From: Acheta domesticus | Lineage: Eukaryota; Arthropoda; Insecta; Orthoptera; Gryllidae | NCBI GenBank assembly: GCA_031308135.1 | Contig: JAHLJT010009419.1 | Location: 186,807,829 to 186,871,828, forward strand | DNA length: 64,000 bases | Direction: 5' to 3' | Shown: piece after piece, positions 10,597 through 21,795 of the stretch | Layout: each line of letters begins with the position of its first letter | How positions within the stretch are numbered: the stretch's first letter is position 1 | Made by a program: the position numbers and the translations under genes | Notes under the pieces: generated by a model | What the model was told of the DNA's origin: nothing | What the model saw: only the letters and a program-made list of their open reading frames with translations | Databases searched by the model: none

Positions 10597-11439
10597 TTTT
10601 GTATATTACAATATAATAATATTATTACTATTTTATATTCTAATAGTACATCTTAATTCAGTTCGTTATCTGTAGTGATTCATACTCCTTTTCTTCAATT
10701 GCTAATACTTAAAACATAAATACAGAACCTCATCCAAGCCGTAGAAGAATCAATGACACTCCTGGAGAGCGCCGTGGAGGTAACAGTAAAACAGTCCTTG
10801 TAAATCTGGGTTCAAACTATTACCCTTCATTTCTCCACTCGTCACCCATTTATCCTTCAAATGTAAACTGCCAAAAACTATTATCTTTCCTTTGCGTATG
10901 CTATATACAGGATTAGAAAGCTTTTAAAAAAATGATAATTTGTAACAACAGTCCACAGTCAAAATATTACTGAATGTTACATTAATGCACACAAATGTAT
11001 AATACCTGCTAAAATAAATGTACTGAACTATTGCAGTCATTTTCAAAGTATATTTTAAGTCAAAGTGTTTTAAAGATGGGAAATTGGTAAAAATGTTTTT
11101 TATTTTTTTAACTACAGCCCTGTAGTCAAACAAATCTGAAAAAATTACAACAGTTTGTGTTTTGCGAGAAACTTGTGAAATTTTTCTAACCACGGTCATA
11201 ATTGACAGTAAAAAATATTTTTTGTTATTTTTTTCAAAAATATGTTTTTGTATTTGAATTTGAAGCTGAGAAAATATCAAAAAATTTTTTTTATGTTAGT
11301 ATAAATGATTATTTTTCACATTTTTTCAATCAGATAAAATAGTATTAAATCGACTAAAAAATTAAAATAAAAAAATACGTTTTTGGCTGTAGAGGGGTGT
11401 GAGTGGTGGGATGAAGGTAAGAAACCTTTCAAAAATATT
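10597..11439. other. AT-rich stretch, nothing recognised
   Basis: Long A/T runs only. The 11000-11400 part could be a strongly diverged outer portion of the Rep1 copy that follows, but I cannot align it reliably. Confidence 0.45.
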
Positions 11440-11915
11440 ATTTTTAGTTAGAGTTTTAGTGTAACTACTCATATGTCATTTGGTTTAGGGGAATTTTTTA
11501 CCAATTTATCCAGGGGGTACCCTTTTATACCATTTTTGAGAAAGTTTGAAAATGTTTTTGAGACTTAATGTACTCTCAAAAATAAAAATAAAATCCGTTT
11601 GAAACTCCCAAAGCCTCGAATTTAATCAGATCTATTTTGGAATATCAATTTTAAAGAAAATAGGCTGAATGGTTTAGGGGCTAGCGTTGACGACAGAGAG
11701 ACAGATGGACAGACAGACGTTGTAGCGTCCATCGATTTTTCAGTATCAAGGACCCATGAAACATGTTTTCTGGATACGCGACGTATTACAGGCTTATTCT
11801 ATATTTATCAACAGGATTTATCTACTTTTTCGATACCAGAGTCCGGAAATACGTTTTTCTGCCGAAAATTTGTCATTTTTACGATGACATAACTTTATCT
11901 TCTTACGAAGTACTT
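11440..11915 (+). repeat. Rep1, partial copy
   Basis: It shares ordered blocks with 34320-34760 and 49800-50245. These are a CCGTTTGAAACTCCCAAAGCC-type block (11595), GCTGAATGGTTTAGG (11668), a GACAGA/GACGG tract (11690-11720), CGATTTTTC-GTA (11732), an ACATG-TTCTGG block (11760), CTACTTTTTCGATACCAG (11821) and TTTTTCTGCCGAAAATT (11854). It is non-coding, of unknown class, and lacks the TAGTGGTG end. Confidence 0.6.
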
Positions 11916-14052
11916 ACTAAGGACAGTTTTCCCTGTTCTCCTTCCCCTCTCCCTTCCTCTGTTTCTCCTCCTTGTCCTATTTCTCCTTTTTGTTCCGTTT
12001 CTCATTTTCTTGTGTCTCCTCCTTGTTCTTCGTTCCTCTTTTTCTTTGCCGCGTTAATATTCAACTTCTTGTTACTCTTCATTTTCTCATCCTTCTTTAT
12101 CCTCCTCATTATTCTTTCTGAAGTCATACAACCCAATTTGAGCTTTCTATTGACATCTTTTGAATATTGGAAGTACTGCCGGTGACATTTCGATGATAGG
12201 GGATGGAGCATGAAGGCGACAGGGGAGTAGTAAATAATTAGGAATCGCCAGCAACCAGCTGGCCACCCCTAGAAACCACCCGACTTAGTCCTGAGTTCCA
12301 CAATATTCGTCAGAATTAGAAATTGGTTTCAAGAAATTATTTTCTTTAATTTTTATATCAAAAATATGCACAACTCGACAAAAAAACAACAAAAACGTAT
12401 TCATCTTCAATGAAAAGATATTTTGTATGCGGTTCCTTAGTAAATTCTTCTTCCATTTTGTTTTCCTTTTTCCTAAGGCGTCATGGCCCAAATCAAATTT
12501 TTTACTGACATATGCGCGTAACTGTATTATTTAATTCTATTAGGAAGGTCGTTATGAAATATGAAGATTGTTTTTTAAGAAGAATCCATATTTCTGTGCT
12601 CATCAGTTTTGCAATAATTCGGGGAGAATTGTAGCCGATGATCTCTTCAAACCACGAAATTCTCGGGGAACGCTGGTTAATAGATGATTAATTGACGGTG
12701 AAACTATTTAGAAATAAAACAACGAAAAAGCTGTAATATCATATTACAAACCTAGTAAGATGTTGGCGATGTAGAAAAAGCATCAGTAAACCCAGTAAAC
12801 CTACAACAGTTATCTCAGTTTATTTCCAATTAATACTGTTATTTTTCCTGTGACTGCTTGTGTGTTTGAATTTCATACTTTAGAGGTTCAGAAACTTTAT
12901 TCTTTTACCAGGAAGAGAATCCAAAAAATGTAACGATGCTCCAATCAGGAAAAGAACGACACCCAAGAACTTTCTTCTTTTGCGAGTCAGAACTTCTGTG
13001 AAGTTTTCAGGGAAGACTAGAATATCGATGAAACTTCCAACTTAAACACAATGTTTGCGTTATACAGCTGTCTAAAACGGGTTTCGTGTGAAGTCTTTTA
13101 ATATTTTTGGATTACATTGTCCAATTTTGAGAACATGCAACGCACATGTAAACCCAGCCTGTACTACTTACATTGTTACATTCCATATGCTAAACAAGTT
13201 ATAAGAACAAGTTAACACAGGAAGGAATCCTAGCTTTTCTACGAGTACTTCTCTATTCTACAGATTTATTGTTCAAGTCAGAGTACCTTGAAAGCTGCTC
13301 ACGTAAACGCAATATCAACTCTTAAAGCGTTAGTTTTGATGTTCATAGAGGGAGACAAGCTAAACAAGTTGAAAAATTGAATTTATTTATTAATAGGAAA
13401 GTTATGTCTTAAATGTTGATAATGATGACTAAGACGTTTTAGAAATAGATTTATATTTATCTTAGTATACTATCTATGTGTTTTAATAATAGTCTCCAAA
13501 AAGTTTGTAAAACTACAATAGTTTTATTCTTTATATGTAGTTTTAGGCAACTATTAGATATCGTATTTCTGGAATTGTACTAAATACAAAATACATTTTA
13601 AGTTTTTTATTCTTTAAGGTCATAGCTTATAATCAAAATTTCATAGTGATTATTACTGTTCTTTGGTAATAAATTGAACCCCATTATAATTCTTCAAATT
13701 TGCTATATAACAGACATTTAGTACTGTGATAATTTTATCAAAGGCTGAAGAAACAAATTCTTGTTGCCACCTACTTGCTACTACTACTCTGCGCTTAGTA
13801 GCCTCTTGATTTTTTAGTACAATATACCATTTCTGAAAAGTTTACACTGGAGGAGGTTAGAGGCCGTCTTTCAGACGCCTTGCATCACTCTATTGATATA
13901 AATAGTAAACTTACCAACTAATAAATACATTACTTTATCTTCCTTCTTTTTAGTCTTTTCTTTGATAAATTTATTTTTGAACCTGCCTTCTTTAGTTTCC
14001 TCGAGGAAGGCTTACATGCCGGTTGGGCGACGTCGCGCGATGTTTGCCTTTA
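11916..14052. other. Pyrimidine-rich patch, then AT-rich DNA with no gene
   Basis: About 11930-12110 is a plus-strand C/T-rich tract; a 140-codon frame over it translates to a Ser/Phe/Leu low-complexity peptide and is not called. The rest has no recognisable coding, terminal repeats or tandem arrays. Confidence 0.5.
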
Positions 14053-14060
14053 GCTATAAA

Positions 14061-14686
14061 TAGGGTGCGGATTTTAGTGAAATGTCATTTTTTCTTTTCG
14101 CTTTAGAAAAATGCCGTTTAGTATAGAAATTCATTTCACGCTATGACAAAAAGAAATTACCCATTTTTATACGTCATTTTTTGCATTTATCGCTGATTTG
14201 GACTTATAAGTCTTTTTTTACATTTTCCCGTCATTTTTAATGCATTTTTTGCTGATTTCATCAATTTTAATATAATTTTTAAGGTACTTGCATTAAATAA
14301 TATTTACGAGATGCAACAAATGTTCATCACAGAATTCCTGAGTACCTATATCTGGTAGCATATTCGATTTCTTCGCTCAGAAGTTGTAATGTCAGCCACT
14401 GTGAGTATGTAATCCACATTGAGTATGTAATATCAGTATCCTTGTCGGTTCTGCCGATTTTGGGATAAATAAAGACATATTCTGATAAAGAACAGGTCAA
14501 ACCAAAAGTTTACAAGCTGATTTCACATGAACGAATAGATGTCTCGATTACATCAGTCACGTATCCAATAGCTTGAGTTTGGTTTAGACCACATTTTTAC
14601 ATAATTTTTCTTTGCTTTTAGGGCATTTTCAAAACATTTTATTGATCATTTTGGCGATATTTTACGTCAGCAAAATCCGCCCCCTA
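14061..14686. mobile_element. hAT-like non-autonomous DNA element, 626 bp
   Basis: The left terminus TAGGGTGCGGATTTT is mirrored by the right terminus AAAATCCGCCCCCTA, giving imperfect terminal inverted repeats of about 15 bp. The 8 bases outside each end, GCTATAAA at 14053-14060 and TCTATAAG at 14687-14694, agree at 6 of 8 positions, which fits the 8-bp target duplication of the hAT superfamily. Inside is T-rich, with duplicated TTGCATTTATCGCTGATTT-like words, and there is no transposase frame. It is an old non-autonomous copy. Confidence 0.55.
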
Positions 14687-14719
14687 TCTATAAGATATCG
14701 AAGCTGTTGGGCGATCAGC

Positions 14720-15165
14720 GATCAGTCTGTGAAGCTCTTGCTGAGGTGGCTCAATTGTATCTACAGCGTAGTTAACCGGAAGCACTTGAGTTCGAGTCCC
14801 GCCAGTGAAGAATTTTCGACACTGACTGGCTCGAATTCAACCACTGTCTGTAGGATAATTCATCTAGTACGATCGGTAATTTTTCATGGTTTCTCTAATC
14901 AATACTGGGTGAATGCTGGAGAAGTGACTTAACAAAAGGGTTACAGAGCGCGATCTTTCCTAACTCATTCTTGTTCTCTCTTCTTTTTACATACACACAC
15001 ACACACACACACACACACTTACGTACAATTCATTTATCATTCATTTCGGGAGACCAGGGGGGAGCTTAGAGCTGTCTTCCGTCTGGAGCGATACCCTGCT
15101 GAGGGAAAAAAGGGGATCGGGGGAAATGCTGCTAGCCGACTAGCATAAGTCGGCTAGCAGCATTT
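14720..15165 (+). mobile_element. SINE-A copy 3, plus strand
   Basis: The head has an A-box-like GAGGTGGCTCAATTG near 14742 and a good B-box, GAGTTCGAGTCCC, near 14790. The body has GAGCGCGATCTTTCC (14947), an AC tract expanded to (AC)n at about 14992-15018, and GGGAGACCAGGGGGGAGCTTAGAGCT (15048). The 3' end runs into a perfect 18-bp hairpin. It starts about 35 bp after the hAT-like element. Confidence 0.7.
15124..15165. repeat. Perfect 18-bp inverted repeat (hairpin)
   Basis: The arm at 15124-15141 and the arm at 15148-15165 are exact reverse complements, with a 6-nt loop, AGCATA. It sits at the 3' edge of SINE-A copy 3; in other family members the corresponding CGCTAGC-containing sequence is not palindromic. 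It may be a replication or repair snapback. Confidence 0.85.
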
Positions 15166-15320
15166 GTTCTAGCGCAGAAGAAACATCGTTATCTCCCTGG
15201 ATATAACATGCGTACTCTTACTGGACTGACTTTTTTGACACGTCTGTAAACATTAAATACTCATTCTGCGAAGCAATGTGTTCGCCGAAAGAATTCATTG
15301 AGCAACATATCACAGTAGAT

Positions 15321-15566
15321 GCCGACCTGGATGACCGTGGTCGCTAAGAGCGTGTACCGACTCAACACTACGGTTCGAAGGGTCGTGGGTTCGAGTCCCG
15401 TCTTAGGCATGGTTGTTTGTCCCTTGTCCCTCTTGTATGTGTTATCGCCGAGGGCCTCGCGTTCTGCTGACCCCAGATGAGAGGAACCCGCAAGTGTGTT
15501 CGTGTCTTGTGTACGATCCAATAAGCGTCTAATCAGGACCTGTCGGCTGGAAAAGCCCTAGCAAAA
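15321..15566 (+). mobile_element. SINE-D, tRNA-derived, with perfect 14-bp target duplications
   Basis: The 14-bp repeat ATATCACAGTAGAT occurs at 15307-15320 and again at 15567-15580, fixing a 246-bp insertion. The head contains an A-box-like TGGTCGCTAAGAGCG and a near-consensus B-box GGTTCGAGTCCC near 15391. The body ends GCCCTAGCAAAAA. There is no coding capacity. Perfect duplications suggest a relatively recent insertion compared with the other relics here. Confidence 0.8.
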
Positions 15567-15580
15567 ATATCACAGTAGAT

Positions 15581-16984
15581 CTGTTTCTGATTCCTGACTG
15601 AAGGGGACTGCGTTGCTGGATATAAAAACACAGCGATTCCATCACGTACTAAGTTTTTTTACGATTTCAAGGTAAGATTTTGCTATTTTTAGATATCATT
15701 TATTTTAAGTCTTCAATATAAGTTATAATGGAAAAAAATTCCTTGGTACGAGAAATGTTTTAAGAATAAAAAAAAAGTTATCAAACCGAAGATGCAGATA
15801 AAGCCTTAGAAGTACGGGAACACTTTACAAAACAAGAAAATGAAGTTACAGAAGCGTCTAGGATCGCAAGTCGACGACAAACGCAAGGCGACTTCCAATA
15901 TTGCAAAGATGGGCTCGAAGGTGTTGTCAAAAATATTTGCTGAAGAAGGCAGTCTGCCTAGGGATGTGACCTACAATATCGCCATCAGTGTTACTTAATA
16001 TTATAGTTGGCTTGGAAGATGCGAGACAGGAGCCCCTCCACCGACCTTAACCTGTTCAACGCCTACGATGCTGCCAAGGGAACTTTTACTAATTGATGCT
16101 CTTCAGATAAACTGTCGGACGGATGAATAGAGAAAATATGAAGGCGGAACAGGAACAGATGACTACTCATTGAGGAAAACAAAGAATGTTACGAAATGAA
16201 AATATAATTTTGTTAAAACTGTATCAACACGAAAGAAAGAAACGATTGAGGTATGTAGCTTCGGTTGCTGTGGACGCAAATTTGTTAGAGGGAGAATGGA
16301 AAGGGTTCGTAGCAAATGGATACCTGAATGTAGGTCGAGATATTTTAAATGACATTCTGGTGTAAATACTCAAATAGTAGCGTCGTAAAGAGATTAGAAT
16401 ATTCGAGAAACCTTGCGGAATGTATTTAAGAACATTAAGCGATGGTTCTAGAATTCGGAACAAAATATCCGCCGAAGCTGAGCAGATAATAGCTTCCTGA
16501 TTGATTGTGGTAACCCGAATTCACGAACAATATATTTTCTTTGTGTTAGAACTTAAAGTGTATTATTTAAAATTAGCTCAAGAGAGGTGAACGGACAGCG
16601 ATGTTGGGTAAGTGAAAAAACGCGGCAGATGAATTTATTGGAGACACCAATGATCGCAGGCATCTACATGTGCATACATGTTGCAGAACATAAATTCATT
16701 AGATACGTAACAAAGAAGACGGAAGTGCGTGGCAATGAATTGAACGCAAATTAATTAGATTCAATCTTGGACTCGGGCAATGAATTACTCTCTCATCCGT
16801 TCGGACAATTTCACATGATGTATTAAGATTCTGCTGGACGCGTATATTTAGCAAAGATGCACTGTAGTGCAGAGTGAAAAACAGGTAAATTCCAGGGAAC
16901 GAGCAAACTTGACATATCGAATTGCATGAAAAATGTGGGAAGATAGGCAGATTCCAATACAGTTTTTAAGACCCCTTTCAATGT
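15581..16984. other. No gene recognised
   Basis: The composition is mixed, with slightly higher GC at 15830-16080. Short frames only, none with family resemblance. No terminal repeats were found. Confidence 0.45.
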
Positions 16985-17130
16985 CCTTCGAAGTGCATTC
17001 CGGGAGACCAGTCGTGAGCTTGGAACTCGTCCCGCCTGGGTCGAAGCCAAGCTGAGGAAGATTCCTGGAAGAGGAAAAAAATGCAGGTCGGTGTGTAGGT
17101 CGGCGCCAGATGTGACGTTTTAGCGGGGGA
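16985..17130 (+). mobile_element. SINE-A copy 4, 3' fragment
   Basis: It begins ATTCCGGGAGACCAGTCGTG and continues through GAGCTTGGAACTCGTCCCGCC and GGTCGGCGCCAG, matching the distal body of the family in plus orientation. The head, GATCGCG block and CA tract are absent, so it is 5'-truncated. Confidence 0.6.
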
Positions 17131-18409
17131 AGAACTCTGTACCTTCCGATTATAAAATGCACTTCGTTTACGGATCTACATTTACTGGTCTACATTTACC
17201 AGTGTAGTTGACCCGGAAATACTAAATACTCATTCGAAGGTTTTCACCCAGACGATAGTTTGTTCTTTCTAGAGAAGTCTTGTCTTGGTCGATGTCACGA
17301 ACGGGAGTCCGTGGCACGAGTGCCACGATGAAATCGCCTCTTCCACCCAACTCATAACCCCGCCGCAAGAGACAACGCCATCACTATTGTAAAACGACGG
17401 AGTTACTAATACTTTCGCTCTCCCGACGCTAGTTGCACAGAGAAGCTCGTGGCATGGCACAGGTGCCGGGAGGCGTGCCACTGCCACCAGTAGGAGACCT
17501 AGACACCACTGTTTTAGAGGATAATTCAACTGTTTCAGCAAATAATGTTGTCAGTGGCATTCCTCAGCTAAATTGTAGCACGAAGTTTTTCGTTCTTCAA
17601 TAAGTATCAATCCAGTTCTTTTAAACGACAAGAACAAAATAAATTTATTTTTGCCTAAGTTGAGATCGGTATCCCTCTCTTACAACTTCTGTCAGAAACC
17701 CTGAACAATCTTCGGAAACTGTAGCTTTGTCATAAAACCTCATGACACCTTTAAAAACAAATATTACACAAATTAAAAAATGTTATAATATCTATCAGCA
17801 CGCGGATGTATTAACGCGTTGTAGCTCGCTATGGTGAAGAAGATACCAAAAAGCAAACAAAATTAATACTCGTCAAATTGTATGATACATTTGTAGACAG
17901 TTTCACGGCAAAAGTAGGGTTTTCAGTACAACGTTTAAGACGTCATTAATACAACGCTGATGTCTGACCTAGGTGCTCTGAAACGTGGAATGAATAACAA
18001 GAAGAAAGCATTCCGAAGAACAGACAGGCTTAAGACACATCGGTTGGCATGAAAAATTGGTGGGCGGTTCTAAAAAAGGTAAGCGTTTCCAGAGCAGCTG
18101 TTCTTGCACGCCATCGTGCGCAGTATTTGAGCTCAGCGTCGCATCGGTCAGACACGACTCACAGCGCGGCGTTGCAGCTGTCCGCCCCATCTGCAGAAGC
18201 TCGTGTGCTCTGTTGCCTCCTTACGCCGTCGCTAACCTTTTACCCCTTGCAGACGTCACGGCCCACGGGTATATTCTCATCCATTTACACAACTACACCG
18301 GCATTACTTTAGTTTCCCGAATGATTCATCTGCAAAAATGTCATCAATGGTGTACGAACATTCCTACACTTTTTAGTGAGAAGTACGAATGCCTGTTGCA
18401 AGTTCCCGC

Positions 18410-18411
<2 letters not shown>
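17131..18411. other. No gene recognised
   Basis: At 17290-17500 several GGCACGAGTGCCACG-like inverted words occur, and at 18060-18260 the GC content rises. Open frames of 70-143 codons here overlap one another in different frames and show no family resemblance. Confidence 0.4.

Positions 18412-18458
<47 letters not shown>
18412..18458. repeat. (TTA)n microsatellite at the 3' end of R4/Dong-like copy 1
   Basis: About 15 TTA units lie directly beyond the 3' UTR of the minus-strand LINE fragment. On the element's strand this reads as an (AAT)n tail. Confidence 0.9.
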
Positions 18459-18459
<1 letters not shown>

Positions 18460-18838
18460 CATCTACATCACGCCTAAATATGTTATGATGTCGGCTGAAT
18501 ATCAAATCTACTCCAGGTTGCAACCAGCTACCTAAGGAGTAGATCTAGGGACTGTCGGTGCCTCTACAATACTTTGCGCAAAATGTGGGCTGTTCCAAAT
18601 AAAGCAATTTCTTGGCACTTCTCAGTCTTTTGAATTACCTGGGAGTTTAGCCAAAGTTCTTACACAAATTTTGCTGGAACAAATCCCAGAGCTTCCGGTG
18701 ACTATCGGGACGACCAGTGCTTTTACGCCCCACATTCGGCTGATCTCGATTTCCAAACTCTTGTATTTAAGACGTTTCTCTGCCTCTTGGTAACGACGTT
18801 TTGATCGCAAGGTACAGCAACATTGACAAGTAAACACG

Positions 18839-18840
<2 letters not shown>
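18459..18840 (-). mobile_element. R4/Dong-like LINE copy 1, 5'-truncated 3' end
   Basis: The minus strand encodes the last part of the restriction-like endonuclease region (SCLLVNVAVPCDQNVVTK, then KYKSLEIEISRMWGVKA) and the conserved terminus EIALFGTAHILRKVL, with its stop at 18564-18566. A 3' UTR of about 100 nt precedes the (AAT)n tail. A frameshift separates the endonuclease part from the terminus. The 5' truncation point falls exactly at a second (TTA)n run. The 3' UTR is nearly identical to that of the copy at 48420. Confidence 0.75.

Positions 18841-18886
<46 letters not shown>
18841..18886. repeat. (TTA)n microsatellite at the 5' truncation point of R4/Dong-like copy 1
   Basis: About 15 TTA units start immediately after the last element base on the 5' side, in the same strand phase as the run at the 3' end. 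This is consistent with insertion into an existing AAT microsatellite. Confidence 0.9.
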
Positions 18887-18914
18887 CATCATCAGCGCTA
18901 TTATAGGCACTTCT

Positions 18915-19310
18915 TAGAACGTGGGGACGGAGGTGCTGGCAGTGCTGGAGGCGGAGCAACGGGAGGGGCGGAAGGAGGAGGTGAGAGTCTGAGGTGAAGG
19001 CGGGGAGGGGGGGGGCGAGTCTTCGCAGCGATTAGCGGTGCCGCGCCTTGGTGGTGCGTGCGCGCTTATCTGCGGTTCACACCCTGCTTCCCGCGCCCCT
19101 CGCCACCCCCCTCCCCACTTGCTCATTTCTTAGCGCCCGCCGCGCCGCGCCGCGCCGCCTTGATGCATGTCTCCGGCGCGCCCTGCCGCGCCCGTTTGTT
19201 TTCCCGGGAATTCCCCTCCGGCCCCCCCTCCCTCCCTCCTATCACCCCTTGTCGACACTTCCTCGTTCCGTGCCACTGCTCCGTTACCGCGCCCCCAATA
19301 CATTGTCCGC
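18915..19310. other. CpG-rich block, no supported gene
   Basis: This GC-rich block contains CCGCGCCGCGCC-type runs at 19138-19160 and a G-run near 19008. Frames of 91 and 131 codons overlap in two phases and are Pro/Arg/Ser-rich, so neither is called. A gene promoter is possible, but no exon or splice pattern is evident. Confidence 0.4.
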
Positions 19311-21795
19311 GAGGTGTGATTAAAATTATGGGGGTGCTTATTGTTATTAAGGATGTCCTGATACCTTTAATATCGCAGAAATGGTGTGAGGATAGTCCAA
19401 GTGTTATTCGCTGGTGGTCTCGAGGTAGTGATGAAGTTCACTTTTGCCTTTAGAAGCAACATTTCATTTCTCGTTTTGATTCACTCATTTGGAAAACGTA
19501 CATGAAAATGCCTAAATCCGCCAGCAAAGGTACCCCAAAGCAAGAGTATGTATTCACAAAGCAGTAGAAGGCAATAACTATACATTCAAAAGGAATTTCA
19601 CATCACAAAAAAATTGTAATATTCGTTCTGTAACTAATTAGTGATCATGTTTGATTCAGGAAGTTTTTGTAAACCAATAAGAGTTATGTATTTACTCAAA
19701 TTACGTGATACCTAACTTTTGATTTCATAAGATAATATTTCAGAAACAGACCCTAAGTTTACAAACGTTCATTAAACTCGGAATAAAACTGTATTATATA
19801 TTACAAACAAACAAAGGTAATAGGAAATATAAAAATTGAGTCTAAAAGAAGCACAACTTCATCCTTTCACTTAAAAACCCAAACAATTTTTTCAGCTGTT
19901 CCTGAGGTTAGCTCTGACGTATAGACAAAATTGTAAACGCAATTCAAGGAATTTCTTTACTATGAAAACAACCACATGATCGTTTCAAAATATATTTTGA
20001 AATCACAGCAAGTCTTAGTTTTATTAATATAGGTAAATAAATCTGCAATGTTGATCGGATCTTAACATTGGACACAATAGAAAATATTAGCAATATTTGA
20101 ACACATTAATGTGTATCTTCAATGAAACTAATAAAAAAATTATGAGTTCGAGACACTGGTTTAAAAAGTTCTTTTCATTGCACAGGAAACGGGGTTATCG
20201 GTGCGCTAGGAATGTTAGAATGAGACTGATGCATAGGCCTTCTGTGACCCAACGCGTTCTCCCGACTCGCTCACCAAAGGACCTCCTGTTATATCTTCTG
20301 TTTTGAAACATGTATACTTAAATTAAGGTATGTTTTGCCGTAAGTTATGGAGGCGTCTGTTTTGCATAATCGATCAATTGCATTTCAACAGTTCATTTGC
20401 ATAGTAACTGTTTATTTGCATAGCAGCTGTTACAGCTGCAACCTCCCATTTACATAGCAACCCATGTTTGGCAGCGTTCGTTTGTCTCGTTTACAAAGCC
20501 CATCCCCGAAAAACGCGACCGCTGCACCGCGACGCGCCGGCCGGGCCGCCGGAATTGGGTCTTCTTGCTTGGTCTTCGCAGAACGCATTATGAAACTCAG
20601 TGCTGGAGATACACAATTTTGGGCAAAACCGAAATTCAATACCCCCTCTTTATACATTTGAAATGAAATGTATAGAAGTAGGTTTTATCAAATATTTTGG
20701 TTTTATTACTTGGATTTTCTGTGAATCCACTGATGCAAAATTCATCTCCAAACAGATTTTATGCGGAAGGTTTACCATTGTTTACCATAATTATGGTATT
20801 TAATGTGATTATTTTGCGAATAAATTAATAAACTTTAACTTTAAACACTTGTTGAAAAATTCAAATAAATCTATTAAATAGATAATACATAAAAACACAA
20901 TATCGAAATTTCAATTTACCAACTAGTTTTGAAAACTTGTTGTAGCATCGCCTGCTGAAGCATTTTACATGCGACCAATTATACCAAGAAATGAATCCAT
21001 CACTTTTCGCTTATATTCTAAAATATATTCTATTCTCTTATAAATAAATTTATATATATATATATATATATATATCAATTTATAAATATATAAATGAATT
21101 TATGTTCTATGTTCTTAACATGATTATATATATCTATAACATAAATAACATACAAAATTACAAGAATCATATAAAAAGCATTTTAACTAATTAAACAAAC
21201 AATTAATAAAAGTATAATCACCATCATCTCAGTAATTAAAAAATATATATGTTGTGTCCTCGTTTCACGTTTGTGATGAAGGGTAATCAATTTCTTTCAC
21301 AAGAGATCATTGTCGGTCTCAGTATACTTTGAATCTTTAGGGCATTGAACTGTTTATTTTCTCATCCACTTCTGCATGGGAAATTTCAACGAAACGTTTC
21401 AATAATTTTTATTTCTTGTAATGTTCCTTTTGTTTCCACTGAAGCATACAATGGTCACATTCACTAGAGGAAATACATTTGGTTAATGAAAGAAAAGGTG
21501 TGCACACAGCTTGAATTACAGTGACGGTAAAATCTGATAATTTCCTCGTATAGAATTTGGGGTTGATTGAATTTGAATTAGTTCATCCTTATAATTGAAC
21601 ACTCAACACGTGAATGAACACCGTCCCACTGACGTATTAAAACTTACTTCTTGAAGCGAAACATCGATTTTATAAAATACATATACTTCACATAAATTGC
21701 AATGTGAATGAATATTTTTAATAAAACTATTATGCAGTAATGATCGGAGAGTTCGTTATGACTAAATAAATTGAAATATTTATATACTTACATAC
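19311..21795. other. AT-rich stretch, no gene; (TA)n at about 21050
   Basis: A short GC-rich patch (20515-20560) is surrounded by AT-rich DNA. A (TA)n microsatellite with palindromic flanks lies at about 21050-21076. No transposon ends or coding resemblance were seen. Confidence 0.5.

Noticed and set aside
15325..15410. Possible genuine tRNA gene (A- and B-box-like words)
   Set aside because: No foldable acceptor stem or anticodon arm could be drawn, and perfect target duplications show it is the head of a SINE.
18412..18459. Simple microsatellites as independent features of interest
   Set aside because: The TTA runs at 18412, 18841, 48419 and 49321 are explained by the adjoining LINE ends and their target. 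Listed only in that context.
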